A stretch of DNA of 64,000 nucleotides from Streptoalloteichus tenebrarius (GTDB lineage Bacteria > Actinomycetota > Actinomycetes > Mycobacteriales > Pseudonocardiaceae). The translations under genes and the position numbers were made by a program. Every line of letters starts with the position of its first letter. Position 1 is the first letter of the stretch. The notes under the pieces were generated by a model. It did no database searches. It was not told the DNA's origin and was given only the letters and a program-made list of their open reading frames with translations. This document shows, piece by piece, positions 16,607 to 25,600 of this stretch. The DNA lies in the NCBI RefSeq assembly GCF_024171885.1, contig NZ_JAMTCP010000002.1, positions 62,001 through 126,000 on the forward strand, read 5' to 3'.

Positions 16607-16877
16607 CACGGGTCGACGCGCGGGGACGTGCGCAGGGAGGTCGGGAAAGGGAACCGCTCGCCGTTCGTCCGCGTGCCCACCGCAAGCCTCTCCGTACGTG
16701 ACCTGGACCAGGAGCGAGGGTGAGTGTGCCCCGTCCGTCCCGTCACGCCCCTGAGGCGCGGCGCTGGTCCACCCCGATGGTGTGGGTCCTGGTCGGCCAC
16801 CGGGGCGTCGGCGTTCACCTGATGGCCGCACGCTGGCCGGAATGGCCGCACACCGGCCGGGCCGGGGGAGAGGGCGG

Positions 16878-17462
16878 TCAGTCGCGGTCCGGGGGCTCCA
16901 GCGGGAGTTCGCGCCCCAGCACGGCGAACGGGCGGGGATCGCCGGCGAACAGGTAGTCCCGCAGCAGGTCGCCGAACCCGACCCTCCGGTACAGGCGCCA
17001 CGCCTTGGTCGGCCCCTCGGGGGTGGAGAGCAGGACCCGACGCGCCGACACGCCGTCGAGGAGACGGCGGAGCACGCTCTCGCCGATGCCGTGACCCTGC
17101 ATGTCCGGCCGCACGTGCAGCTCGGTCAGCTCGAAGTAGTCGGTCATCCACTCGTTGGCCGCGTGTCTCCCGCGCACGGCCACGAGTCCCCGGCGCACCT
17201 GCTCGTGCCACCACTGACCCGGGGCGCCGAGATAGCCGTAGCCGATGCCGAGCAACGACCCGTCGCCGCCCAGCGCCACCGTGCAGCGCCACCCCGGTCT
17301 CACCATGTGTGACAGCCACATCGGCGCGCGCTGCTGCACCGTGCTCATCGGGTAGCGCATCGCGGTGACGTAGACCGTCAACGCCTCGCCGAGCCGCGCG
17401 CGGAGCTGGTCGGTCGACCACTCGACGAGGTGGGCGGAGACGGGGGAGCGCGCGGCGGTCAC
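16878..17462 (-). CDS. GNAT-family N-acetyltransferase (Rv2170-like)
   Basis: Acetyl-CoA-dependent transferase of 194 residues. The acetyl-CoA site is ELHVRPDMQGHGIGESVLRR, preceded by GIGYGYLGAPGQWWHEQV and followed by the C-terminal beta bulge region RLYRRVGF. In mycobacteria a GNAT gene lies at the same place beside lppM and the metF-like gene (Rv2170, reported to acetylate lysines of isocitrate dehydrogenase); that is a family and position argument only. The GTG start at 17462 overlaps the YbaK stop by four bases (GTGA), so the pair is translationally coupled. Confidence 0.8.
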   Translation of the reverse strand: MTAARSPVSAHLVEWSTDQLRARLGEALTVYVTAMRYPMSTVQQRAPMWLSHMVRPGWRCTVALGGDGSLLGIGYGYLGAPGQWWHEQVRRGLVAVRGRHAANEWMTDYFELTELHVRPDMQGHGIGESVLRRLLDGVSARRVLLSTPEGPTKAWRLYRRVGFGDLLRDYLFAGDPRPFAVLGRELPLEPPDRD

Positions 17463-17971
17463 CGGGCCGCGCTCCCGACCTCGTCGCGGGCGACCCGCGC
17501 CACCGGGGCGCCGGTCAGGGCCGCGAGCCGCGCGCACGTGGTGGGGAAGACGGCCCTGGGGTGGCCGGCGGCGGCCCAGACCACGGGGTGGACGGCCAGC
17601 GCCTCGTCGATCACCGTCCTCAACGGCGCGGGGTGGCCGACCGGCGCGACTCCCCCGATCGTCTGGCCGGTGGCCGCGCGGACGAACTCGGGGTCGGCGC
17701 GGCGCACGCGGGCGACGCCGACCAGCTCGGCGAGCAACCGGGTGTCGGCGCGGTGCGCGCCGGAGGTCAGGACGAGCAGCGGCTCGCCGTCGGCGTCGAA
17801 CACCAGCGAGTTGGCGATGGCTCCGACCGGGACGCCCAGCGCCGCCGCGGCCTGCGCCGCCGTCCGCGCGTCCTGGTCGAGGACCCGCACGCCGAGGGCG
17901 GCCTCGGCCGCCCCCGCCTCGCGCAGCGCCGTCGTGACCTTCTGGATCCCAGGGTGCGCCAGTGAGCTCAC
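17459..17971 (-). CDS. YbaK/ProX-type aminoacyl-tRNA deacylase
   Basis: Free-standing editing protein of about 170 residues that hydrolyses misacylated tRNA (the family includes Cys-tRNAPro and Ala-tRNAPro deacylases). Recognised by SLAHPGIQKVTTALREAG, VPVGAIANSLVFDADGEPLL, and TGQTIGGVAPVGHP, the strongly conserved glycine-rich segment of the domain, followed by AVFPTTCARLAALTG. The GTG at 17971 gives the usual start; an upstream in-frame GTG at 18013 would add 14 residues. It overlaps the GNAT gene and is divergent from the damage-inducible HEPN operon. Confidence 0.85.
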   Translation of the reverse strand: MSSLAHPGIQKVTTALREAGAAEAALGVRVLDQDARTAAQAAAALGVPVGAIANSLVFDADGEPLLVLTSGAHRADTRLLAELVGVARVRRADPEFVRAATGQTIGGVAPVGHPAPLRTVIDEALAVHPVVWAAAGHPRAVFPTTCARLAALTGAPVARVARDEVGSAAR

Positions 17972-18048
17972 CCACCCATGAGACCACGGAGACGGGCCGT
18001 CGCGTCGAGCCACCCTGCGCCGTGCCGGGGGTCGTCGGCGCTTGAGGT

Positions 18049-18071
18049 TTGTCGGTGGGCGGCGCTAACCT
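18049..18071 (+). promoter_or_regulatory. RecA-NDp (PafBC-type) promoter motif
   Basis: TTGTCGGTG (18049-18057), exactly eight bases, then TAACCT (18066-18071). This is a full match to the mycobacterial RecA-NDp consensus TTGTCRGTG-N8-TAnnnT, which is activated by PafBC after DNA damage independently of LexA. It points toward the HEPN operon at 18259. Confidence 0.75.
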
Positions 18072-18079
18072 GGCCTTGT

Positions 18080-18095
18080 TCGAACGTTCGTTCGA
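18080..18095. promoter_or_regulatory. LexA SOS box
   Basis: TCGAAC-GTTC-GTTCGA is a perfect match to the actinobacterial LexA consensus TCGAAC-N4-GTTCGA; the symmetry extends one base further on each side. It begins nine bases after the -10 hexamer of the PafBC-type promoter, so LexA would sit over the transcription start. Confidence 0.85.
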
Positions 18096-18258
18096 ATCGA
18101 CCTCGGGTCGATCTCGGACCGGACGTCGGACGGGGCCCGGACCGGGTCCCGCGCAGTCGCCCGGCGGCGGGGTGGGGGAAGCACCCCGTCGCTGGGCGCG
18201 CCGCCGGCTTCCCCACGGCGGAACACGTCCGCGCAGGCGACGTCGTGAGGAGGCCGTG

Positions 18259-18738
18259 ATGGCTGTTCCGCTGGACTTTTCGATCCCCGCCCCGCGTCGG
18301 GGCGACCGGGTCGACGTGCGTCCCCGCCCCCTGACCCGGGACGAGCTGGCCGTGCGCCCGCTGCCCCCGCCCGCCGCGCTGTCCCTGCTGGCCCAGGCCC
18401 ACCGCGGCCTGGCCGAGGCCGAACTCGCGACGCGCGACGCGGACCGCTACACGGCGGCGCACCTCGCCGCGCTGCGGGCCGCCGCCGCGGTGCTCGCCGT
18501 CAGGGCCCGCCCGCTGGCGGAGCAGGGTCGCCCGACGAGCGCGTGGAAGCTGCTCGCGTCGGTGGCTCCCGAGCTGCGGGAGTGGGCCGCGTTCTTCGCG
18601 GCCGGCGCGCGCACGCGGTCCCTGGTGCAGGCCGGGATCACCCGTCTGGTGTCCACCAGGGACGCGGACGACATGGTGCGGCAGGTCGGCCAGTTCGTGG
18701 AGCTGGCCGAACGCGCGGTGCACGGGGTGCGGCCGTGA
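18259..18738 (+). CDS. SAV_6107-family HEPN domain protein, damage-regulated
   Basis: Protein of 159 residues, mostly helical, with the HEPN-like core LSLLAQAHRGLAEAELATRD, then RYTAAHLAALRAAAAVLAVR and WKLLASVAPELREWAAFFAA. HEPN proteins are often RNA-binding or nucleotidyltransferase partners; this family's role is unknown. The ATG has GGAGG five bases upstream. About 190 bases upstream lie a full PafBC-type promoter motif and a perfect LexA box, leaving a 5' leader of roughly 180 bases. The GTG of the next gene overlaps its stop codon, so the two genes form one damage-inducible operon. In other actinobacteria relatives often neighbour dinB; here they do not. Confidence 0.8.
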   Translation: MAVPLDFSIPAPRRGDRVDVRPRPLTRDELAVRPLPPPAALSLLAQAHRGLAEAELATRDADRYTAAHLAALRAAAAVLAVRARPLAEQGRPTSAWKLLASVAPELREWAAFFAAGARTRSLVQAGITRLVSTRDADDMVRQVGQFVELAERAVHGVRP

Positions 18739-19505
18739 CCGCGTTGATCGACTACGACCGGCTGCTCGACGTGCTGGAGGTCGAGGGCCGGTTGCTGGCG
18801 GCGGTGGCGCGCGGCGCGGACCGCGCGCTGCCCGTCCCCGGATGCCCCGGGTTGAACCTGGGCGAGACGGTGCGGCACGTGGCCGAGATCTACCGCTCGG
18901 TCGTGGTGTGGCTGCGCGGCGGCGGCGCGGTGCGGGCACGGGGCTCGTCCGCGCACGCGCCCGGCGACGCGGGGGAGAGCCCGGAGGACGCGCTCCTCGC
19001 CGCGTTGGCCGACCTGCTGGCCGAGTCGCGGCGGCACCTGCCGACCGACCCGTGCCGCACGTGGTGGCCGGCGGACCCGACCCGCGGTTTCTGGTGGCGG
19101 CGGCTGGCGCACGAGACCGTGGTGCACCGGGTCGACGTCCAGGGCGCCAAGGGCGTCGAGCTGGACCCGATCCCGGTCGACGTCGCGCTGGACGGCGTGG
19201 ACGAGGCGTTGCTGTTGTGGTTCGGGCACCGGCTCGACGCGCTGGGCGTCGCCGGCACCCGGGACGCGTGCGTGGGTGTGGTCCTCGGAGACCGGGGTTG
19301 GGTGGCGCGGGCGAGCCCGTCGGGCGCCGAGGCCCGTCGCGTGTCGCCGGAGGAGGCCGTGACCGCCGACGCCGTGGTCACGGGCGATTCGTCGGCCGTC
19401 TACCTGTGGCTGTGGGGGCGGCTGCCGGACCGGGCCGTGACGACCAGGGGAGACCAGGACGCGGTGGCGCAGTTGTGGGCGCTGCTGCGGTTGGGGATGC
19501 GGTGA
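18735..19505 (+). CDS. Maleylpyruvate-isomerase-family, mycothiol-dependent-type protein
   Basis: DinB-fold metalloenzyme family member of 256 residues. The N-terminal four-helix bundle carries the metal histidines in GETVRHVAEIYRSVVVWL and RRLAHETVVHRVD; the C-terminal part (VTGDSSAVYLWLWGRL, then VAQLWALL) is the MDMPI C-terminal domain. Family members use mycothiol as cofactor for isomerisation or transfer, and many act in thiol-dependent detoxification. The GTG start overlaps the HEPN stop by four bases, so it is translated from the damage-inducible transcript. Its substrate cannot be read from sequence. Confidence 0.8.
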   Translation: MTALIDYDRLLDVLEVEGRLLAAVARGADRALPVPGCPGLNLGETVRHVAEIYRSVVVWLRGGGAVRARGSSAHAPGDAGESPEDALLAALADLLAESRRHLPTDPCRTWWPADPTRGFWWRRLAHETVVHRVDVQGAKGVELDPIPVDVALDGVDEALLLWFGHRLDALGVAGTRDACVGVVLGDRGWVARASPSGAEARRVSPEEAVTADAVVTGDSSAVYLWLWGRLPDRAVTTRGDQDAVAQLWALLRLGMR

Positions 19506-19554
19506 TCCGCTGACCCCTTGACGCGCGGTGGGCGTGGCTGCGAGCGTGGCTGGT

Positions 19555-20271
19555 ATGCGATATATCAGCCGGGTGGACCGGGTGCTCCTCCGGGACCGCG
19601 CGCTGGCGGAGATCCGCGAGGCGATCGTCGACGGCACGCTGCCGCCGGGCGAGCCGATCAAGGACGTCGAGCTGGCCGAGCGGCTCGGCCTGTCCCGCAC
19701 GCCCGTCCGCGAGGCCATCGCCCGGCTGACCGACGAGGGCCTCGTCGAGAGCAAGCCGCACAGCTACACGCGGGTGACGCCGCTCGACGTCGACGCCGCG
19801 CGCGACGCGCAGGTCGTCGTGCGGGCCATGCACGGTCTCGCCGCGCGCCTGGCCGTGCCGCGCGCGACCGAGGCCGACGTCGAGGCGATGCGCGCGGCCA
19901 ACGCCGAGTTCGCGGCGGCGTTGGCCGCCGGCGACGTGGCGGCGGCGCACCGGGCGGACGAGGCCTTCCACCGGGTGGCCGTCACCGTCAGCGGGAACGC
20001 GGCGGTGGCGGCCACGATCGAGCGCTACACCCCCGCCCTGCGCCGGCTGGTGCTGCTGCGGTTCTCCTCGGTGCTGGGGCGCGAGTCGGTGCGCATGCAC
20101 GAGGAGATCGTCGCCGCCTTCGTGGCCCGGGACGCCGAGCGCGCCGGCCACCTCGTCGAGCGGAACTGGGAGACGCTCGGCGCGCTGTTGGCCGACTCCG
20201 CCCACGACCAGGCCCACGACTCCGCCCACGACCAGGCCCACGACTCCGCCCACGACCAGCGGGAGAGCTGA
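19555..20271 (+). CDS. GntR-family (FadR-type) regulator
   Basis: Transcription factor of 238 residues. The winged helix is at the start ([20 protein letters not shown], then [17 protein letters not shown]) and is followed by an all-helical FCD effector domain ([12 protein letters not shown], then [18 protein letters not shown]). It ends in a short repeat of DSAHDQAH units. TTGACG (19518-19523), 18 bases, GAGCGT and seven bases precede the ATG, with no ribosome site, suggesting a leaderless transcript. Its stop overlaps the start of the ACC deaminase gene, so it very probably controls that gene in response to a related amine or acid. Confidence 0.88.
   Translation: MRYISRVDRVLLRDRALAEIREAIVDGTLPPGEPIKDVELAERLGLSRTPVREAIARLTDEGLVESKPHSYTRVTPLDVDAARDAQVVVRAMHGLAARLAVPRATEADVEAMRAANAEFAAALAAGDVAAAHRADEAFHRVAVTVSGNAAVAATIERYTPALRRLVLLRFSSVLGRESVRMHEEIVAAFVARDAERAGHLVERNWETLGALLADSAHDQAHDSAHDQAHDSAHDQRES
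20198..20259 (+). repeat. 24-bp repeat encoding DSAHDQAH units in the GntR tail
   Basis: GACTCCGCCCACGACCAGGC and the next four bases are repeated about 2.6 times at the end of the GntR gene, giving [22 protein letters not shown] before the last residues. The repeat is in frame (24 bases) and adds an acidic, His-rich tail. Confidence 0.75.
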
Positions 20272-21311
20272 TGCCCTTCGTCGACCGCCCCCGGTACCCC
20301 CTGCTCCTCGGACCCTCTCCGGTGCACCCGCTTGAGCGGCTGACGGCCCACCTCGGCGGCGCCCGGATCTGGGCGAAACGCGAGGACTGCAACTCCGGGC
20401 TCGCCTACGGCGGCAACAAGACCCGCAAGCTGGAGTACCTGGTCGCGGACGCCCTCGTGCAGGGCTGCGACACGTTGGTCTCCATCGGCGGCGTGCAGTC
20501 CAACCACACCCGGCAGGTGGCCGCGGCGGCGGCCAGGGCCGGGCTGGGGTGCGTCCTGGTCCAGGAGAGCTGGGTGGACTGGCACGAGGAGGGCTACGAC
20601 CGCGTCGGCAACATCCTGTTGAGCAGGGTGATGGGCGCGGACGTGCGGCTGGTCCCCGCCGGGTTCGGCATCGGGATCAAGCCGAGCTGGGAGGAGACCC
20701 TGCGGGAGGTGGCGGAGGCGGGAGGCCGCCCGTACGCGATCCCGGCCGGCGCCTCCGACCACCCGCTGGGCGGGCTCGGCTTCGCGGCGTGGGCGGCCGA
20801 GCTGGTGCGGCAGGAGCGGGAGCTGGGCGTCCGGTTCGACACCATCGTCGTCTGCTCGGTCACCGGCAGCACGCAGGCCGGCATGGTGGCCGGGTTCGCC
20901 GCGCTCGGCGAGGAACGCAGGGTCGTCGGCGTCGACGCGTCCGCCAGTCCGGCCGAGACCAGGGAGCAGATCACGCGCATCGCGACCCGCACGGCGGAGC
21001 TGCTGGGTGGTGGGAACGGGGAGATCGGGATCGGGGAGATCGTGCTCGACGAGCGGTTCCACGCCGGCGCCTACGGCGTCCCCGACGAGCGCACCCTCGA
21101 CGCGATCCGCACCGCGGCCCGCCTGGAGGGGATGATCACCGACCCCGTGTACGAGGGGAAGTCGATGGCCGCGCTGATCGAGCTGGTGGCCAGCGGCGAG
21201 ATCGGGCGGGACTCGACCGTCCTCTACGTCCACCTGGGCGGCCAGCCCGCCCTCAACGCCTACAGCTCGCTGTTCCCCGCCCCGGCCACTCCACTGTCCT
21301 CAGTGGACTGA
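20271..21311 (+). CDS. acdS: 1-Aminocyclopropane-1-carboxylate deaminase / D-cysteine desulfhydrase family
   Basis: PLP enzyme of 346 residues that opens ACC to 2-oxobutyrate and ammonia, lowering plant ethylene; close relatives are D-cysteine desulfhydrases. The N-terminal [17 protein letters not shown], the PLP lysine in [32 protein letters not shown], and the conserved VQESWVDW and [10 protein letters not shown] match the canonical ACC deaminase (about 338 residues) rather than the shorter desulfhydrases. The ATG overlaps the GntR stop (TGATG), so the pair is an operon. A soil or plant-associated habitat is suggested. A strong terminator hairpin follows. Confidence 0.88.
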   Translation: MPFVDRPRYPLLLGPSPVHPLERLTAHLGGARIWAKREDCNSGLAYGGNKTRKLEYLVADALVQGCDTLVSIGGVQSNHTRQVAAAAARAGLGCVLVQESWVDWHEEGYDRVGNILLSRVMGADVRLVPAGFGIGIKPSWEETLREVAEAGGRPYAIPAGASDHPLGGLGFAAWAAELVRQERELGVRFDTIVVCSVTGSTQAGMVAGFAALGEERRVVGVDASASPAETREQITRIATRTAELLGGGNGEIGIGEIVLDERFHAGAYGVPDERTLDAIRTAARLEGMITDPVYEGKSMAALIELVASGEIGRDSTVLYVHLGGQPALNAYSSLFPAPATPLSSVD

Positions 21312-21322
21312 GGCGGGCTGGG

Positions 21323-21359
21323 GGCTGGCGCGTCCCGCCCAGGTCGGGACGCGCCAGCC
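21323..21359. terminator. Perfect 15-bp hairpin after acdS
   Basis: GGCTGGCGCGTCCCG (21323-21337) pairs perfectly with CGGGACGCGCCAGCC (21345-21359) around a seven-base loop, between the converging acdS and LPMO genes. Likely bidirectional terminator. Confidence 0.75.
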
Positions 21360-21365
21360 GGGTGG

Positions 21366-22244
21366 TCAGCTCCGCTCGCGGCCCGCCCGCCGGAGGCGGT
21401 ACAGGACCAGGCCGCTCGCGGCCACGGTGAGCAGGGCCGCCCCGCCGAGGGTCAGCGGGAGGGCGTCGGAGGTGCCGGTCGCGGCGACCGCGCGGTGGTG
21501 GGACCCGTGGCCCGCGTGGTCGCCGTTCCTGGTCTGCTCCTCGATCTCCCGCGCGAAGGCCGGGTCGACCTGGGCGGGGGCCTCCTCGGCCGCCGCGCCC
21601 GACTCACCGCCGAACACCACGTCCGAACAGGAGTAGAACGCCTCGGCGCTGTCCGAGCGCTGCCAGACCGCGTAGATGAGGTGCCGGCCGGACTTCCCCT
21701 GCGGGAGCTGGCCGCTCATCATGTACGAGCCGTTCTGCACCCTGGGGTTGCGGACCGTGAGGAACGGCGTGGGCTCCAGGTCCGACCACTTCAGCGGCTG
21801 CCTCGGGTCGTAGCCGTTGCGCGTCACGTACAGCTCGAACGTGCCCGGGTGCGGGGCGGTCGCGCGGTAGTTGAAGGTGAACGACCCGGACTGGGGCAGG
21901 GTGGTCGACGGCCAGTCGGCCCTGGCCTGGTCGAGGCCCTTGTACTTCTCGCGCCCGGCGCTGCACAGCTTGCCGTCGGGGATGATCTGGCGGTGCCGGC
22001 CGGCCGCGTTCGGGATGTTGACCTCGTGCCAGTCGTAGAACGGCTGGGTTCCGCCCATCGCGATGGCGTCCTTGCAGGCGGCGGACTTCGGCTGCTCGGG
22101 GTTCTCGTTCCGGCAGGTGAAGGACCGGCTGATCGGGTTCTGCATCGAGCCGTGCGCGGCGGCCGTTCCGGCCGAGGCGAACGACAGCAGGACCGGAACG
22201 GTGGCGAGAGCGGCGAGGGTCGCCGCCGTGCGTCGCTTCGTCAC
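21366..22244 (-). CDS. Lytic polysaccharide monooxygenase (AA10) with C-terminal membrane anchor
   Basis: Secreted copper enzyme that oxidatively cleaves chitin or cellulose. The signal peptide ends at AAA with mature His31 (HGSMQNPISRSFTCRNENPE), the copper-binding N-terminal histidine; the second histidine is in YRATAPHPGTFELYVTRNGYD. FYDWHEVNIPNAAGRHRQII and YAVWQRSDSAEAFYSCSDV are typical of AA10. After the catalytic domain comes a linker with a His-rich stretch (GDHAGHGSHHRA), then LPLTLGG, a membrane helix and RRAGRERS, so the enzyme may be anchored rather than free. The GTG start has GGGAGAA upstream. A consensus DasR site lies 127 bases upstream. Confidence 0.9.
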   Translation of the reverse strand: MTKRRTAATLAALATVPVLLSFASAGTAAAHGSMQNPISRSFTCRNENPEQPKSAACKDAIAMGGTQPFYDWHEVNIPNAAGRHRQIIPDGKLCSAGREKYKGLDQARADWPSTTLPQSGSFTFNYRATAPHPGTFELYVTRNGYDPRQPLKWSDLEPTPFLTVRNPRVQNGSYMMSGQLPQGKSGRHLIYAVWQRSDSAEAFYSCSDVVFGGESGAAAEEAPAQVDPAFAREIEEQTRNGDHAGHGSHHRAVAATGTSDALPLTLGGAALLTVAASGLVLYRLRRAGRERS

Positions 22245-22370
22245 GGGATTCTCCCAGTGTGCGATTGCAGGGGACGGCGGCGGATCATGTGCCATTATGC
22301 GTCCTTCCGGCAAGCATCGGAACCGGCTGACCGTCGAATTCCCCTGCCGGCACCAGAGGTGTTCCGCCAT

Positions 22371-22384
22371 CTGGTCTAGACCAG
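22371..22384. promoter_or_regulatory. DasR-responsive element (dre)
   Basis: CTGGTCTAGACCAG is a perfect palindrome containing TGGTCTAGACCA, the core of the dre bound by the GntR regulator DasR, which represses chitin and N-acetylglucosamine genes until GlcN-6-P accumulates. It lies 127 bases upstream of the LPMO start codon. The rest of the 22245-22620 gap has no gene; it also has a short inverted repeat CGGGAAGTCTTCCCG (22473-22487). Confidence 0.8.
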
Positions 22385-22620
22385 TTTGGGCGAGTGGTGG
22401 GAATGGCTCCCTCGCCCGGTGTTCGGTTATCGGCCCGTGATTGCGCGTGACTCCGTCTCGTGGCTGGTCGCCCGGGAAGTCTTCCCGTGATGAAAAAGGC
22501 CGGTTACCGCACCGTTATCACTAAGAGAGGCCTAGCGTCCACTTAAATCATCCTTAACCGCGCCGCGTGCCGGCGGTCGGCGTGACAACCTGGCCGGCAT
22601 GGTCGGGCACGGCGGTGGAC

Positions 22621-25600
22621 TCAGGCCCTCAGTCGCAGGCCTTTCGGGGTGGCGCGGAATCCCGCCTCCCGCAACACCTCGGCGAGGCGAGAGCCGAGGG
22701 CACCCTCGCCGTCGGCGCGCTCCACGGCGAGCTGACCGAGCCACCCCGACCGCACCGCGCGGGCCAACGCCTCCGCGCCGACCCGCAGGACCTCCCCGTC
22801 CTCGGTGAACGACAGCAGCGACCGGCCCCCGCGTTCCACGTACAGGGCGGGGACGCCGTCGACGAGCACCGCCAGCGCGCCCGCCTTCCGCCCCGGCCGG
22901 TGCCGCGTGACGCCCACGGGCTCCGGCCACGGCAACGCCGCGCCGTACGGCTGGGCCGGGTCGGCCGCCGCCAACACCACGGCCTCCGCCTCCTCGTGCG
23001 GACCCCGCCCCTGCGGGCGCGAGGCCGCCCGCAGCCGATCCACCGCGCCGCGCACCGCGAACTGCGCCGCGCCGAGACCCTCCACCACGTAGCCGCGCAC
23101 GACCTGCCCGGACTCCTCCATCGCCCGCAGCACGCGGTAGATCCCGCTGAAGCCGCCGCTGACCCGCTCGGTGTCCAACGCGCCCCTGGTCAACACGCCG
23201 TGCCGCTCCAGGAACGCCTCCGCCCTGGCGTGCGCGCGGCGCGTGGGATCGGTCTCCCTGGCCGGGACCAGCGACCACCGGCCGACCACGGTCGGCGGGC
23301 CGCCGCGGCTGGGCATCGTCGGACGCGGCGCGCGCAGCCGGGCGTACCTCCCCCGAGGGGCCGCGCGGCGCGGCTTGTGCGCCGCGCCCCGCCCGGAGAC
23401 GACCGCGCGCAGCGGGGCCACCGTGTCGTTGGTGAGCAGCCCGCCCCACACCAGGTCCCAGAGCGCGCCGACCAGCGCCTCGTCCGTCGGGGACGGCTCG
23501 CCCGCCGCCAGCAGCGCCGCGCCCGCGCGGTCGGCCAGCTCGCGGAAGAACAGCGCCCCACCCTCCAATGTGGACAGAACAGCGCGGTGTAGTGGACTGT
23601 CCGGTGTGGACTCGGCGGCCTCGGTCGGATCGGGCAGCAGCAGGTCGGCCAGGTCGGCGGGGGCCAGCGCCACCCACCCGTCGCCGCCGGCGAGCGCCCC
23701 GCACCCGGTCCACGTCACCTCGCCGGTGGCGGTCAGCTCGTCCAGCAGCGCGGGGGAGTAGCCCGGCAGCCGCGCCGGCAGCACCAGCGACTCCAACGCG
23801 CTGGCCGGCAACGGCGCGCCGGCGAGCTGCTCGACCACCGCCAGCACGTCGTCCACGGTGGGCGCGGCCACGGGCCGGAACTCGCCACGACCGCCGGCCA
23901 CGCCCCGCTGCCGCCGCGTGATGCCGTGCCACGAAGGCAGGAACCGGCCCAACGCCGCCGGCTCCACCGGCTCCACCTCGGCCCGCAGCCTGGCCAACGA
24001 GGCCCGCCGCAGCCGCCGCAACACCTCGGCGTCGCAGTACTCCGTGTGCGTGCCGCCGGGGCGCAGCTCGCCCCGCACCAGCCTCCCGCTGCCCGTCAGC
24101 CGCTCCAACACCGACGTCACCACCGCGACGCCGAGCCCGAACCGCTCCGCCGGCTCGCTGGGGGAGAAGGGTCCCCTGGTGCGGGCGTACCGGGTCAACA
24201 GGTCGGCCAGCGGATCGGGCACCGGCTCGGTGAACGCCTCCGGCACCCCCACCGGCAACGCCGTGCCGAGCGCGTCCCGCACCCGCCCGGCGTCCTCGAT
24301 CGCGATCCACCGCTGCTCGCCCGCGATCCGCACCGCGATCGCCCGGCGCGCGGCGGCCAGCTCGGTCAGCCACTCCGGGCGCACCCCGCGCGCCGCGGCC
24401 TCCTCCTCGGACAGGTCGCCGAGGAACCGCAACAGGTCGGCCGCGTCCTCGACGTCCCGCGCCCGACGCTCGGGGGTCAGCCGTTGCAGGCCGGCCTCGA
24501 CCTCGGCCAGCACCTCGGGGTCGAGCAGCTCCCGGATCGCCTCCGCGCCCAGCAGCTCCGCCAGCAACGCCGAATCCAACGACAACGCCGCCGCGCGGCG
24601 CTCCGCCAGCGGCGCGTCCGTCTCGTACAGGAACATGCCGACGTAGCCGAACAACAGGCTGCGCGCGAACGGGGACGGCGCGGGCGTCTCCACCTCGACC
24701 ACCCGCACCCGACGCGCCCGCACGTCCGCCATCAGCTCACGCAGGCCAGGCAGGTCGTAGACGTCCTGAAGGCACTCGCGCATCGCCTCCAGCACCACGG
24801 GGAACTGCTCGTACTGGGCCGCCACGGACAACAGTTGCGCCGCGCGCTGCCGCTGCTGCCACAACGGCGTGCGCCGCCTCGGGTCGCGCCGGGGCAGCAG
24901 CAGCGACCGCGCCGCGCACTCCCGGAACCGGGCCGCGAACAACGCCGACCCGCCCACCTCCGCGACCACCACCTGCTCGACCTCGTCCGGGTCCAGCAGC
25001 ACGTCCTCCGCCGTGGGCAGCACGTCCGCGCCCACCTCGTCCAACGCGTCGGGGAGCCGCACCACGATGCCGTCGTCGGAGTGCGCCACGTGCACGTCGA
25101 CCCCGCGCCGCTCCCGCAGTCGCGCCCCGAGCGCCAACGCCCACGGCGCGTTCACCGGCGCGCCGAACGGGGAGTGCACGACCAGTCGCCAGTCGCCCAA
25201 CTCGTCCCGGAACCGCTCGACCACCACCGTGCGGTCGTCCGGCACGTGCCGCGTCGCCGCCCGTTGCTCCGCCAGGTAGGCGAGCAGGTTGTCGCACGCC
25301 CACTCGTCCAGCCCCGCGGCCCGAGCCCGCTCCCGCGCCGCCTGTTCGTCCATAGTGGACATCTCGCGGACGAACCGCCCCAGCGCCCTGCCCAGCTCCA
25401 ACGGCCGCCCCGGCGCGTCACCCCGCCAGAACGGCATCCGCGCCGGCTGTCCCGGCGCGGGCGTCACCACCACCCGGTCGTGGGTGATGTCCTCCACCCG
25501 CCACGCCGAGGTGCCGAGCAGGAACGTGTCGCCGACCCGCGACTCGTACACCATCTCCTCGTCCAGCTCGCCCACCCGCGAACCCGACGAGCCGTCCTCC

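Noticed and set aside
15449-16877. A RiPP (lanthipeptide or graspetide) cluster around the PIMT-like methyltransferase
   Set aside because: No precursor peptide, ATP-grasp ligase or lanthionine synthase gene is adjacent; neighbours are housekeeping genes.
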